Source: Limisoma sp963601185
GTDB lineage: Bacteria > Bacteroidota > Bacteroidia > Bacteroidales > Muribaculaceae
Assembly (NCBI GenBank): GCA_963601185.1
Contig: CAVCEE010000013.1
Span: 1-64,000, forward strand
Reading direction: 5' to 3'
Length of the DNA: 64,000 bases
This document shows, piece after piece, positions 43,366 to 53,054 of the stretch. The notes beneath the pieces are model-generated. The model was not told the origin of the DNA and ran no database searches. It was given only the letters and a program-made list of their open reading frames with translations. A program made the translations under genes and the position numbers. Positions within the stretch are counted from its first letter, which is position 1. Each line of letters opens with the position of its first letter.

Positions 43366-44116
43366 GCGCACCCGACAACATCCGCTGACGGATTACCTCA
43401 TAAATCATCACGCCGGCAGCCACCGACACATTCAGGGAATTGACCTTGCCGCGCATTGGGATGGATGCCAGACAATCGCACAGCCGCAGATTTTCAGCAC
43501 TGATGCCAGTCTCCTCTGCTCCCATAATTATTGCCACAGGCCCTGTCAAATCAAACGATGTATAGTTTTCGCTTGACTTTTCCGTTGACCCGACAATAGT
43601 AAAGCCGCTGTCCTTAAGGAAACGAACCGCCTTGTTTAGGTTAGGCACACGCGACACAGGAAGATGCAGCAACGCCCCAGCAGAAGTTTTGACCGCATCG
43701 GCATTGACCGACACGCTCCCACGTTCTGGGATTATGATTGCATCGACACCTGCGCATTCTCCCGTACGTGCTATCGCTCCGAAATTGCGCACATCAGTCA
43801 CGCCGTCAAGCAGTAGCACGAAAGGATTCTTGCCCGACTCAAACAGTTCCGGCACAAGATTATCCAAATCATAATATGCCACCGGCGAAAGAAACGCCAA
43901 CACTCCTTGGTGATTCTTTCGAGTGATGCGGTTGATGCGTTCAACAGGCACTCGCTGGACAATAACATCCGGGCGAGTCTTCAACGCCGCAAACAGTTCG
44001 TTTGACAATTCTCCGTTCAAATCTTTTTTAACAAGGATTTTGTCTATTTCCTTTCCTGCCGTTATGGCTTCAATCACGGCACGAAGTCCGAATATGTAGT
44101 CTGTATTGTATTTCAT
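43361..44116 (-). CDS. rlmB: 23S rRNA (guanosine-2251-2'-O)-methyltransferase RlmB / TrmH family
   Basis: About 251 residues. N-terminal substrate-binding domain (FGLRAVIEAI, NHQGVLAFL), then SpoU methyltransferase motifs: LLDGVTDVRNFGAIAR (motif 1), IIMGAEETGIS (motif 2) and IPMRGKVNSLNVSVAAGVMIYE split over motif 3. Methylates 23S rRNA using S-adenosylmethionine. Overlaps recN by 4 bases. Last gene of the six-gene dnaN operon. Confidence 0.9.
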   Translation of the reverse strand: MKYNTDYIFGLRAVIEAITAGKEIDKILVKKDLNGELSNELFAALKTRPDVIVQRVPVERINRITRKNHQGVLAFLSPVAYYDLDNLVPELFESGKNPFVLLLDGVTDVRNFGAIARTGECAGVDAIIIPERGSVSVNADAVKTSAGALLHLPVSRVPNLNKAVRFLKDSGFTIVGSTEKSSENYTSFDLTGPVAIIMGAEETGISAENLRLCDCLASIPMRGKVNSLNVSVAAGVMIYEVIRQRMLSGAL

Positions 44117-45777
44117 TTTAGTTTATTTTCTATTAATGATTTGGCATTGGCAACAGCAGCAGCGTCAATAGTCGAACCGCTAAGCATTCCGGCAATTTCC
44201 ATCACACGCGCCTCCGCATCAAGTTCCTTCAGCATCGTGAGTGTTTCGTCTGCCGCATCTTCCTTGTACACCTTGTAGTGATGCTGTCCCAAGGCCGCTA
44301 CCTGAGGCAAGTGGGTTATGGTCAGCACCTGTATTCTTGACGAGATTTCGCCCATCATCAAGCCTATCTTATTTGCCACCTCGCCAGAGACGCCAGTATC
44401 GACCTCATCGAAAACGATGGTAGGCAGTTGCATCTTTTCGGCTAGAATCGTTTTTACGCACAGCATCAAACGTGAGATTTCACCGCCGGAAGCCGTTGTT
44501 TCGATTGGCATCGGCGACTGGTTCAGGTTGAATGCCACCTTAAATTGCACCTTGTCCTGTCCCATATTGCCACATTCTTTTTTGTCAAATGAGATTTCGC
44601 CCTTGAAATTCTTCAAGCCGAGTGTTGCAGTTTTTTCCTTCAGTTGCGCCAAGAAGCGTTCCGCCGCTTTTTTTCTAACCGCCGACAGTTTCTCAGCCAA
44701 CTGCATCATCTTTGATTCCACCGCTTGCAGTTGTCGTTGCAAATCTGCCAATTCATCCTCCGAGTTGTCGATTTCGTCAATCGACTTTTTCAGTTCTGCT
44801 TGATGCGCAAGTAAAGCGTCAATGGTGTCAACGTGGAATTTTTGCTGAAGTGTGTAGATTGTACTCAACCTGCTTTCAACCTCATCAATATCCACCGAAT
44901 CATTGTCGAGATTCTGAAAATCGCGGCTTACGGTTTCGTATATGTCCTGCAAGTCAATCTTTGCCGACTCCATCCGCTCGATAAGTTCACCGGCATTTCC
45001 GTAGACATCCGAAATCTGCGACATACTCCGGCACGCATCCGATAGCGAGTCGATAGCCGACTGACCATTGTCGTTGAGCAAATTGCACACCGACGATAAC
45101 GAGTCCTTGAGTTGCGCCATATTTTCAAGCACAGCCTTATCCCGCTCCAAATCCTCCTGCTCTCCGCTACGGAGATTTGCACTTTCAAGTTGGTTAAGTT
45201 GGAAACGGAAATATTCCTCATCGGCTTTGTTCTGCTCAATACGGTTTTTCACATCTTCATAGTGCTTCTTCTGCTCCACATACTGATGGTATACCGTTTT
45301 ATATTCGCCCAGCAAGTTTCCGTTGCCTGCAATGTCATCGAGCATCGACAACTGATATGCTGACTTCAAGAGCAATGCATTGCTATGTTGCGAATGGATG
45401 TCGATAAGAGCCTGCGTCAACTCGCCCATCAATGCCAATTGCACAGGCGTGTCATTGACAAACGCACGACTTCTTCCCGACGGAAGAATCTCCCGACGCA
45501 CGATTGTTTCTTCCGGGAAATAGTCTATCTCGTTGGTTTCAAAAAACTGCTTCAAATCATAATCCTTGATATCAAAAACCGCCTCAACGACAGTCTTTGC
45601 ATCACGGCTTCCTGCGCTGCGGCTGTCGGCACGCTGCCCCAGCAGCAGCGACAACGCACCTATTATAATTGACTTGCCGGCACCTGTCTCACCTGTTATG
45701 ATTGATAGCCCATCGTGCAAATCAACCGACAAGTGGTTGATCAGCGCAAAATTGTCGATGGTCAGTCTCTTTAGCAT
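44113..45777 (-). CDS. recN: DNA repair protein RecN
   Basis: About 554 residues. SMC-like ATPase acting early in double-strand break repair. Walker A GETGAGKSIIIGAL (about 30), a central coiled coil (about 150-360), the ABC signature TASGGEISRLMLC, and Walker B TIVFDEVDTGVSGE. Full length. It starts 6 bases after the DUF4835 gene. Confidence 0.95.
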   Translation of the reverse strand: MLKRLTIDNFALINHLSVDLHDGLSIITGETGAGKSIIIGALSLLLGQRADSRSAGSRDAKTVVEAVFDIKDYDLKQFFETNEIDYFPEETIVRREILPSGRSRAFVNDTPVQLALMGELTQALIDIHSQHSNALLLKSAYQLSMLDDIAGNGNLLGEYKTVYHQYVEQKKHYEDVKNRIEQNKADEEYFRFQLNQLESANLRSGEQEDLERDKAVLENMAQLKDSLSSVCNLLNDNGQSAIDSLSDACRSMSQISDVYGNAGELIERMESAKIDLQDIYETVSRDFQNLDNDSVDIDEVESRLSTIYTLQQKFHVDTIDALLAHQAELKKSIDEIDNSEDELADLQRQLQAVESKMMQLAEKLSAVRKKAAERFLAQLKEKTATLGLKNFKGEISFDKKECGNMGQDKVQFKVAFNLNQSPMPIETTASGGEISRLMLCVKTILAEKMQLPTIVFDEVDTGVSGEVANKIGLMMGEISSRIQVLTITHLPQVAALGQHHYKVYKEDAADETLTMLKELDAEARVMEIAGMLSGSTIDAAAVANAKSLIENKLK

Positions 45778-45783
45778 ATAGGG

Positions 45784-46695
45784 TTATTTTGTTTGGGTTT
45801 CTTCTTTGATTTTATTGAGCCGTTCACGCTCTGTAGGATAGAGTGGATAGAGCAATTCATAGACAGCATCACGCTCTGTCTGGTTCGACTTGGAATAGAT
45901 ATTGACCAATTCGTCCAACTTGGCATCCTTAAACATCGACAACGACACCGACATCGGCGACACATCATAGATCTGCTTGAGGATGTTCAGCGACTTGGTT
46001 ATTACCGACTTGCCTTTCTCCGGGCTCAACACCATTTCATCAAGACCCTTGCGGTGATAATCGTAGAACAATGTGCGGATGGCTTTTGTCGAGTTGTCAG
46101 TGTATGCGCTAAGTACAGCACTGCGGTTTTTGTTGTCCTCAAAAGCCTTCCAGCCTTTCTCTCCCGAACTTTGCGCCATATTGACCACATTGGCAGCCTT
46201 CTCGTAATAGTAATCACCGCCATTTGGCGAGAAACTGTCAAAGTCCAACGCCAAAATCATATAGGCATAGAAATTCAGGATTGCCGTCAGGTTGCTCTCC
46301 ATCGAATTTTCAGAAAATACCAACGGCTCGTTTTCCTGATATTCAAATTCGATGCTGTTGTCCTTGAAGTTTATCAATGTCGTAGTGTAGGAACTGTTGT
46401 AGACCGGTCGAGTCGACTGCACCTGCAATGTTCCTGTCATCTTCGTGCCATCGATGCTCGCCATAGTGAAGAACAGTTTGCACTCAATCTTCTCGTTTAC
46501 CATAAACTGAGCATTGCTCCACTGGTTGTTGTTCATATACTCCGTTATGGCTGACTGAAGAGTGGTGAACACACTTTTGTCCGTTCCGTTAATCTTGTCT
46601 GAATTGATTTCTACGGTACAATTCAATTCCTGCCCATAGGTAGAACAAAATCCAACGACGGCAGCGACTACAAGAAGGACGACTTTCCTAAACAT
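45784..46695 (-). CDS. DUF4835/PorD-like secreted protein
   Basis: About 303 residues with a signal peptide (about 1-21, ending STYGQ). The mature protein begins ELNCTVEINSDKI and contains the family blocks FTTLQSAITEYMNNNQWSN and ILNFYAYMILALDFDSFSP. This Bacteroidota-only family is linked to type IX secretion (named PorD in some annotations; I hold that label with moderate certainty). It lies between coaBC and recN, with an 8-base overlap upstream. Confidence 0.8.
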   Translation of the reverse strand: MFRKVVLLVVAAVVGFCSTYGQELNCTVEINSDKINGTDKSVFTTLQSAITEYMNNNQWSNAQFMVNEKIECKLFFTMASIDGTKMTGTLQVQSTRPVYNSSYTTTLINFKDNSIEFEYQENEPLVFSENSMESNLTAILNFYAYMILALDFDSFSPNGGDYYYEKAANVVNMAQSSGEKGWKAFEDNKNRSAVLSAYTDNSTKAIRTLFYDYHRKGLDEMVLSPEKGKSVITKSLNILKQIYDVSPMSVSLSMFKDAKLDELVNIYSKSNQTERDAVYELLYPLYPTERERLNKIKEETQTK

Positions 46696-47902
46696 TTTTC
46701 GGCAGATTTAATTTTTCCGACACTTTGTCTACTATATCCTTTGCCACGTCAAGTTTCGATTTGACAGGCAAACGCAACATTGAGCCGTCACGGTCTACAA
46801 TCGTGACCTTGTTCGTATCCACGCCAAAACCGCTCTGCTTGTCCTCCAACGAATTGAGCACAATCATATCGAGATTCTTGCGTGCAAGTTTGTCAAGAGC
46901 GTTTTCCTCGGCATGGTCTGTCTCAAGAGCAAAGCCGACGAGCAGTTGATCTGCCCTCTTCTTCTGCCCCACCGACGCTGCAATATCTGGATTCTTGACG
47001 AGCCGTATCTCCGGCACATCACTCTTCTCTCGCTTAATCTTTTTGTCGGCAACCGATGCAGGACGGTAGTCGGCAACGGCAGCACACATTATCGCGACAT
47101 CCGTTTCGTCGAGATGCTCCATAACTGCATCGTGCATTTCAAGAGCCGATTCTACATGGACAACGCAAGCACCGCACTGCGACTTTACAGACACCGGACC
47201 GCTGACAATCGTAACATCAGCACCTCTACGCGAAAACTCATCGGCAATGGCATAACCCATCTTTCCCGACGAATAATTGCCGATAAACCTTACCGGGTCT
47301 ATTTTCTCATAGGTCGGGCCAGCCGTAACAAGAATTCTCTTGCCCTTGAACGTATCAGCCTCTGCGAAATAGGCATCGACAACCTTGAATATGTTTTCAG
47401 GCTCTTCCATTCGTCCTTTTCCAATTAAATGGCTTGCCAGTTCGCCTTCAGCCGGTTCTATCAGGATATTGCCGTAAGAGCGCAACTTGGCAAGGTTTGC
47501 CGTTGTTGACGGATGCTTATACATATCCAAGTCCATTGCCGGAGCGACAAATACCGGACATTTCGACGAGAGGTAGGTCGTTATCAGCATATTGTCGGCA
47601 ATTCCGTTTGCCATCTTGCCAATTGAGGAGGCTGTTGCCGGAGCAATAACCATTGCATCTGCCCACAGACCGAGGTCAACATGACTGTTCCAGCTGCCTG
47701 TGTTTGCCGTAAAAAATTCGCTGATTACAGGTTTGCCGCTAAGGGCTGACAATGTAACCGGCGTGATGAATTCTTTTCCGGCAGGGGTTATAACCACCTG
47801 CACCTCCGCCCCAGCCTTGACAAAAAGCCGGAGCAGAGACACTGACTTGTAGGCAGCAATGCCGCCCGTTATTCCCAAGATGATATGTTTGCCTTTAATC
47901 AT
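46688..47902 (-). CDS. coaBC: Phosphopantothenoylcysteine decarboxylase/synthetase CoaBC
   Basis: About 404 residues. The N-terminal CoaC flavoprotein part (about 1-185) has GITGGIAAYKSVSLLR, the FMN/catalytic His in NSHVDLG, and APAMDLDMYKHP. The C-terminal CoaB ligase (about 190-400) has TAGPTYEKIDPVRFIGNYSSG and CAAVADYRP. Makes 4'-phosphopantetheine from phosphopantothenate and cysteine with CTP. Directly adjoins the exonuclease gene and overlaps the next gene by 8 bases. Confidence 0.95.
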   Translation of the reverse strand: MIKGKHIILGITGGIAAYKSVSLLRLFVKAGAEVQVVITPAGKEFITPVTLSALSGKPVISEFFTANTGSWNSHVDLGLWADAMVIAPATASSIGKMANGIADNMLITTYLSSKCPVFVAPAMDLDMYKHPSTTANLAKLRSYGNILIEPAEGELASHLIGKGRMEEPENIFKVVDAYFAEADTFKGKRILVTAGPTYEKIDPVRFIGNYSSGKMGYAIADEFSRRGADVTIVSGPVSVKSQCGACVVHVESALEMHDAVMEHLDETDVAIMCAAVADYRPASVADKKIKREKSDVPEIRLVKNPDIAASVGQKKRADQLLVGFALETDHAEENALDKLARKNLDMIVLNSLEDKQSGFGVDTNKVTIVDRDGSMLRLPVKSKLDVAKDIVDKVSEKLNLPKNV

Positions 47903-48664
47903 CTATTTCATTCTTAACTTAATGTTGGTCAACACCGACTTTGTGTTCTGAGGGAAATCGCCTTGCAGCATCCATCCGAAATATCCCGGATCACGCTTCA
48001 AAACAGACTCAACCGGCTGACCCTTATATTTGCCGAAGTTGAAAACCTCAACATTCTGGTCGTTGTAAATGATTCGTCCTGCCAGATCGACATTTTTGTT
48101 TTGGCTGGAGAACTTTGACAAATATTCCACATCATTCTCCAGCGACGGATATTTGTCGAGTTGCGCCTTGAGCACCTCATAGGTGGCTCGAGTGTCGGCA
48201 TTTGCAGAATGAGCCGCTTCCAAATCTTTTCCACAATAGAACTTGTAAGCCGCAACAAGTGTGCGTTGCTCCATTTTGTGGAAAATTGTCTGGATATCAA
48301 TCAATTTTTTCTTCGTAACGTCGAAAGCGATGCCAGCGCGATAAAATTCCTCCGACAACAACGGAATGTCAAACCTATTGCTGTTGAAGCCCGCAATGTC
48401 GCATCCCTCAAACACACGTTCCAAGTCCTTTGCCACCATCTTGAATATCGGCGCATCCTTCACATCCTCATCGGTGATGTGATGCACCGCAGTAGACTGG
48501 GGCGGAATCGGCATCTCCGGATTGAGGCGAATAGTCTTCTCCTCTTCGGTTCCGTCTGTAAGCACTTTGATATAGGAAATCTCCACAATCCGGTCCTTGG
48601 TGATGTTGATACCGGTTGTTTCCAAATCGAAGAATATCAAAGGCCGCTTTAAGTTCAGTTGCAT
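47903..48664 (-). CDS. DnaQ-like DEDDh 3'-5' exonuclease
   Basis: About 253 residues. DEDDh motifs: ExoI FFDLETTG, ExoII region GFNSNRFDIPLL, and ExoIIIepsilon HSANADTRAT with the general-base His. The C-terminal part (FGKYKGQPVESVL, FGWMLQGDFP) is a DUF3820-like nucleic-acid add-on. Probably a proofreading or repair exonuclease. It sits 12 bases after dnaN, suggesting a role with the replisome. Confidence 0.9.
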   Translation of the reverse strand: MQLNLKRPLIFFDLETTGINITKDRIVEISYIKVLTDGTEEEKTIRLNPEMPIPPQSTAVHHITDEDVKDAPIFKMVAKDLERVFEGCDIAGFNSNRFDIPLLSEEFYRAGIAFDVTKKKLIDIQTIFHKMEQRTLVAAYKFYCGKDLEAAHSANADTRATYEVLKAQLDKYPSLENDVEYLSKFSSQNKNVDLAGRIIYNDQNVEVFNFGKYKGQPVESVLKRDPGYFGWMLQGDFPQNTKSVLTNIKLRMK

Positions 48665-48676
48665 ATCCGTGAGAAA

Positions 48677-49801
48677 TTAAATGTTTGGCATTACCATCGG
48701 CATAAGCAACGCAAGCCAGTCTTCCTTCTCCTCTTGCTCAATCGGCATAAACAATCCTGGACGACCTGGAGCCGAAAGTTTGAGGTTTATGCTGTCGCAG
48801 TTGATATTGCTGAGCACCTCGATAATCTTGTCCTTGTTGAAACCCATTGTCAACGTGTCGCCAGTGTAGTCGCAATCGACGCATTCTCTTGCCGACGAAG
48901 AGTAGTTGAGGTCCTGAGTCTTGATGTCGATTCTCGAGTTTGAAATTTCAAGTTGAATCAGTCCTCCCTCCGTAGCAAACACGGCAACACGGCGCACCGC
49001 ATTGAGGAATGTGACACGGTCAACAATTACGTCATACGGATTTGACTGTGGAATTGCAGCCTTGTAGTTAGGATATTTGCCGTTCAGGAACTGGCAACTA
49101 ACTGTGTAGGTCTCCGTTTCAAAAGAAACACTTTTCGTATCAATGGAAACCTTCACGTCGCCGTCTTCCTTGGCGAGAATTGACGACAAGATGTTGGCTG
49201 GTTTGGTAGGTAATACGAAAGAGCCCTCAAATCCTGCCTGAATGCGGCTGTTGACGAGGCGCACAAGTTGGTGAGTGTCGGTAGCCACAAACACGATTTC
49301 TTCCGGCTTGATATCCCAGAGCACTCCCATCATAATGGTGCGCAACTGATCCGTGCTGGCAGCAAAAATTGTACGCTCGATACTTTTTGTAATTTCAGAA
49401 GCAGGAATGGTCATTTCCAATTTCTCTTCAGTGTTGATTTCCTGACGAGGGTACTCCGCACCGTTTTCGCCTACAAACTTATAGTCACCGTTATGATATT
49501 GCAAGTGAATCTCGAAATTGTTGTCGTCGATTTCAAACACAAGTGCCTGGTCAGGCAACTCCTTCAACAATTCAAGCATTCTTTTTGCATTGACAGCCAC
49601 GCTACCTTCGCCCTCACTGTCCTGAAGTTCCATACGGGCGGTAATAGTGTTTTCCTGGTCCGTACCAGTTGCCACCAGCATACCATTTTTGATAGTGAAA
49701 AGGAAATTGTCCAAAATGGAAATGGTATTTTTCTGACTAACCACTTTGCTCACTGACGACAGGTGCGACAGCAATGCCTTACTTGCAATTGTAAATTTCA
49801 T
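48677..49801 (-). CDS. dnaN: DNA polymerase III beta sliding clamp
   Basis: About 374 residues, three clamp repeats. Start MKFTIASKALLSHLSSVSKV, central YPRQEINTEEKLEMTIPAS and VFVATDTHQLVRL, end LMPMVMPNI. Forms the ring that holds polymerases on DNA. First gene of the operon dnaN-exonuclease-coaBC-DUF4835-recN-rlmB. Only a weak promoter-like element is visible in the 217 bases upstream. Confidence 0.96.
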   Translation of the reverse strand: MKFTIASKALLSHLSSVSKVVSQKNTISILDNFLFTIKNGMLVATGTDQENTITARMELQDSEGEGSVAVNAKRMLELLKELPDQALVFEIDDNNFEIHLQYHNGDYKFVGENGAEYPRQEINTEEKLEMTIPASEITKSIERTIFAASTDQLRTIMMGVLWDIKPEEIVFVATDTHQLVRLVNSRIQAGFEGSFVLPTKPANILSSILAKEDGDVKVSIDTKSVSFETETYTVSCQFLNGKYPNYKAAIPQSNPYDVIVDRVTFLNAVRRVAVFATEGGLIQLEISNSRIDIKTQDLNYSSSARECVDCDYTGDTLTMGFNKDKIIEVLSNINCDSINLKLSAPGRPGLFMPIEQEEKEDWLALLMPMVMPNI

Positions 49802-49977
49802 ATATTCAATGTTTTAATTTCAAATAACATTACGGCAAGCCGCATTCTGAAGGCGTTACGCACGCCCAACAATTCCGGCTCTATACCAAATACAAAGATA
49901 ACAAAAAAAATTGATAATCCCGCAATGCGCAAAAGTTCCATACCCGACACTAGCGCAACCGATTTTTCATCCCACAA

Positions 49978-50015
49978 AAAAACGGCAAGCCTTTTTCTTA
50001 CGGCCTACCGTTTTT
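49978..50015 (-). terminator. Intrinsic terminator after the S1-domain (CvfB-like) gene
   Basis: 14-bp stem AAAAACGGCAAGCC (49978-49991) / GGCCTACCGTTTTT (50002-50015) with two wobble pairs on the RNA, followed on the minus strand by at least seven T. Confidence 0.88.
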
Positions 50016-50018
50016 GCT

Positions 50019-50855
50019 TTATTTTTTCTTCAAGGAAACTGAGTTTTCGTTCAGCGTCACTTGCCCACGCTTGTAGAGCAGGCCCAATGCCTTTTTGAAA
50101 TCTTTCTTGCTGCAGTGGAACGTGCACTTTATGTCGTCTGGCGATGATGAGTCGGTGATTGACATCCGTCCGCCTACATCATTCAGATACCCCACAATCA
50201 TTTTTGCCAACTGAAATACTCGGCTTCCACCAAATGCACGCAAGGTCAAATCGATTTTTCCGTCATCGCGCACCAGTTTTACATAGGCTGGCAAACGGTC
50301 GCCCACTCTGATGTCATCAAAAATGTCGTTATTGAAAATCATACCCCAGAACAAATTGCCCACGACGACTTTATAACCAAGGTCGGTACGCTTTACCACC
50401 ACGACCTCAACTTCTTCACCGGCTTCATAACGAGGGATTTTATTGCATATATATTTATTGAGTTTAGTAGAGCCGACAATGCGTTTTGTCACGTTGTCGA
50501 GATAGACATAAGTCACATACCCCCGTCCTTCGACAATATCCTCTGCCTGTTCGCGGAAAGGGACAAGCAAATCTTTCATCACACCCCAGTCCATAAACGC
50601 ACCTATCTTGCCTACAGACTTCGCCTGCAGCAACGCCACCTCTCCCACTTCAGCAAACGGATGCTCAGTGGTCGCGACAAGCCTGTCCTCTGAATCGCGA
50701 TAAAGAAACACTTTTACCGAATCCCCGACCGACAATTCCTCAGGCGCATATTTCATCGGCATTAATATTTCGCCATATTCCTCTCCGTCAACATAAAAGC
50801 CAAAATCAACTTTTTTTACGACTTTAAGTTCATTGTAGTTTCCGATTTTTATCAT
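50019..50855 (-). CDS. CvfB/YitL-like S1 RNA-binding protein
   Basis: About 278 residues. Tandem S1-type OB folds: KSVGKIGAFMDWGVMKDLLVPF (first half) and VVKRTDLGYKVVVGN, LFWGMIFNNDIFDDIRVGD (second). The C-terminal winged helix begins SSPDDIKCTFHCSKKDFKKALG. The family (CvfB, YitL) binds RNA and affects virulence in Staphylococcus. Its exact job here is unknown. Single gene with its own terminator. Confidence 0.85.
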   Translation of the reverse strand: MIKIGNYNELKVVKKVDFGFYVDGEEYGEILMPMKYAPEELSVGDSVKVFLYRDSEDRLVATTEHPFAEVGEVALLQAKSVGKIGAFMDWGVMKDLLVPFREQAEDIVEGRGYVTYVYLDNVTKRIVGSTKLNKYICNKIPRYEAGEEVEVVVVKRTDLGYKVVVGNLFWGMIFNNDIFDDIRVGDRLPAYVKLVRDDGKIDLTLRAFGGSRVFQLAKMIVGYLNDVGGRMSITDSSSPDDIKCTFHCSKKDFKKALGLLYKRGQVTLNENSVSLKKK

Positions 50856-50908
50856 ATCTTTACGAAAAATATAATGCTAATATCGGCATAAATTTTAAAT
50901 TTAGCATA

Positions 50909-51775
50909 ATGATTAAATCAAATTTTTGCTCAATCCAAAAATTTAGAGCACCTGCGATTCTACTGACTCTACTGGCAATTTTGCTGACTGTCACATCTTC
51001 ATGCAGCCACAACGGCTCCACGATAAGCAAGGGCAACACTATCGCTCTCCAAATGGACTCCATCCTTATCCAAGATTCTCTGACCGATCAAAACGGCATA
51101 AAGATAACAATGTCCTATGCGATTTCTTACCCCAAAAGCATAAAGGCCTCAAAAACGGAATCCTCGAAATTTTCAAATACGCTCGCCAAACTGTGGTTTG
51201 GCAACGATAGCCTCGACTTGGCGAAAAGTGCCAATGCAGCACTCCTCGAGGGACTCAAAGCATATTCGTCGTCATCAATCACCTCTGCCGAGGACGTTCA
51301 AGATGAAGATGTGGCAAAAATATCAAGATACGACATCGACCAAAACATAGGTATGATTTATCACAACTTCGATTTGGCGATATTCAAGAAAAGTTCAACG
51401 ACAAAAAAAGACGGCAAGGCTTCGTTGTCAAACAATACATTTTTCGTAATCGACTTGTCCACACTCAAGCCAATAACATTGACCGACATCTTCGACGAGA
51501 GCAACTTCTCGACAATCAATGAAGCGTTGAAAAAACAACTGTTGACCAAAAACAACTGCAGCAACTCTGACCAACTGGCAGAGGTGGGCTATTTCAACAT
51601 CGACAATCTCTCAATCAACGACAATTTCACGATTGACGAAACCGGCATAAGTTTCCACTACAACCCGTTGGAAATTGCCTGCTACGCAGTTGGCGAGGTT
51701 GTCATAACCCTACCGTTTGAAGACATCAAGGAGTCGATTAAAACCGACTCCCCTATTTGCCGATTGATAAAATAG
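50909..51775 (+). CDS. DUF3298-type lipoprotein
   Basis: About 288 residues. Long basic N-terminus, a hydrophobic core (about 16-30) and TSSC as lipobox (Cys about 32). A Ser/Asp-rich mature protein follows. The C-terminal part repeats the layout of the DUF3298 lipoprotein at 7425: SNNTFFVIDLSTLKPITLTD, then HYNPLEIACYAVGEVVITLP. No sigma-factor gene is adjacent. Followed 7 bases later by rsmG, so co-transcription is likely. Divergent from the CvfB-like gene. Confidence 0.68.
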   Translation: MIKSNFCSIQKFRAPAILLTLLAILLTVTSSCSHNGSTISKGNTIALQMDSILIQDSLTDQNGIKITMSYAISYPKSIKASKTESSKFSNTLAKLWFGNDSLDLAKSANAALLEGLKAYSSSSITSAEDVQDEDVAKISRYDIDQNIGMIYHNFDLAIFKKSSTTKKDGKASLSNNTFFVIDLSTLKPITLTDIFDESNFSTINEALKKQLLTKNNCSNSDQLAEVGYFNIDNLSINDNFTIDETGISFHYNPLEIACYAVGEVVITLPFEDIKESIKTDSPICRLIK

Positions 51776-51782
51776 TAAAAGT

Positions 51783-52403
51783 ATGAATCATATACTAAAA
51801 TACTTTCCACACCTGACACCGACACAGATTGAGCAATTCAAGACGTTAGGTCCGCTTTATGCCGATTGGAACCAGAAAATCAATGTGATTTCGCGCAAAG
51901 ACATCGACAATCTTTACCCCAACCACATTCTGCACTCTTTGGGCATTGCAAAATTCACTGATTTCAAAGACGGGTCTCGGATATTGGACATCGGCACCGG
52001 TGGTGGCTTCCCGGGTATTCCTCTGGCGATAATGTTCCCCAATGTGCAATTCTTACTGGTCGACCGCACTGGCAAGAAAATCAAAGTGGCTACTGCCATA
52101 GCGCAAGAAATTGGACTAACCAACGTGGAACTGCGTCAAGCTGACGTTGCGGAAATCAAAGAAACATTCGACTTTGCCGTTTCGCGTGCGGTAATGGAAT
52201 TGCCTCAACTGGCGGCATTGGCAAAGAAACGCATAAAGAAGGAGTGCATAAATAGCATTCCCAACGGATTGATTTGCCTAAAGGGCGGTGACCTGCAAAA
52301 CGAACTGAAACCTTTTGGCACAAACTCAATCGAGACCAATTTGTCAACATATTTCAATGAGGAGTTCTTCGAAACCAAGAAAGTAGTCTACGTTTGTCTA
52401 TGA
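51783..52403 (+). CDS. rsmG: 16S rRNA (guanine-527-N7)-methyltransferase
   Basis: About 206 residues. Rossmann methyltransferase with NVISRKDIDNLYPNHILHSL, the SAM loop LDIGTGGGFPGIPLAI, and AVSRAVMELPQL near 135. Modifies 16S rRNA; loss gives low-level streptomycin resistance in other bacteria. The stop overlaps the next start (ATGA). Confidence 0.94.
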   Translation: MNHILKYFPHLTPTQIEQFKTLGPLYADWNQKINVISRKDIDNLYPNHILHSLGIAKFTDFKDGSRILDIGTGGGFPGIPLAIMFPNVQFLLVDRTGKKIKVATAIAQEIGLTNVELRQADVAEIKETFDFAVSRAVMELPQLAALAKKRIKKECINSIPNGLICLKGGDLQNELKPFGTNSIETNLSTYFNEEFFETKKVVYVCL

Positions 52404-53038
52404 AAATACAGGTTTTCACCGTCAATCCTTTTGGCGAGAACACATACGTCTTGTGGAGCGAGGCATCCAAAAACGCTGCGATAATTGACCCCGGCTGTTG
52501 CAACGGCCGCGAACGTGATGCGATAAAGAATTTCATCGCAAAAGAGGGGCTGAACATACAGCATCTGCTGAACACGCACATGCACATAGACCATTCCGCA
52601 GGCAACAGTTTTATCGAAAAGGAATACAACGTAAAGACCACTTGCAACACTGGTGACCAGTCGTTGGCTGATATGGCGACCCAACAGGCTCAATTGTTTG
52701 GATTTCCCTACGACGGAGGCAAGATTACAATCAGCAACAACGTAGTTGATGGTGACACGCTCAGCATTGCCGACTGCGAGTGCAAGGTGCTGCACATCCC
52801 TGGTCATTCGAAAGGGCATGTTGCCTATTATTTCCCTGCGGAAGGTGTTGTATTTTCAGGTGACGCACTGTTCAAAATGAGCATCGGCAGGACAGACTTA
52901 CCGGGAGGCGACTACCGTGAACTGATTGAGAGCATCGAAGAGAAACTGTTCACTCTACCGGGCAATACCGTTGTGCTCACCGGGCACGGCCCAAGCACCA
53001 CAATCGGATACGAGCAGACCAACAATCCCTATCTGTAA
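52400..53038 (+). CDS. MBL-fold metallohydrolase (glyoxalase II-like)
   Basis: About 212 residues from ATG 52400, chosen because it overlaps the rsmG stop; the upstream TTG is not needed. Metal site: THMHIDHSAGN, the later HIPGHSKGHV His, FSGDALF Asp and TGHGPST His. A compact hydroxyacylglutathione-hydrolase-like enzyme. The substrate is not certain, possibly a persulfide or glutathione-type thioester. Confidence 0.88.
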   Translation: MKIQVFTVNPFGENTYVLWSEASKNAAIIDPGCCNGRERDAIKNFIAKEGLNIQHLLNTHMHIDHSAGNSFIEKEYNVKTTCNTGDQSLADMATQQAQLFGFPYDGGKITISNNVVDGDTLSIADCECKVLHIPGHSKGHVAYYFPAEGVVFSGDALFKMSIGRTDLPGGDYRELIESIEEKLFTLPGNTVVLTGHGPSTTIGYEQTNNPYL

Positions 53039-53054
53039 CCACTCCCGCAGTGAT

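Noticed and set aside
45793..46554. 253-residue plus-strand frame
   Set aside because: Antisense to the DUF4835/PorD-like gene, whose signal peptide and operon position are clear.
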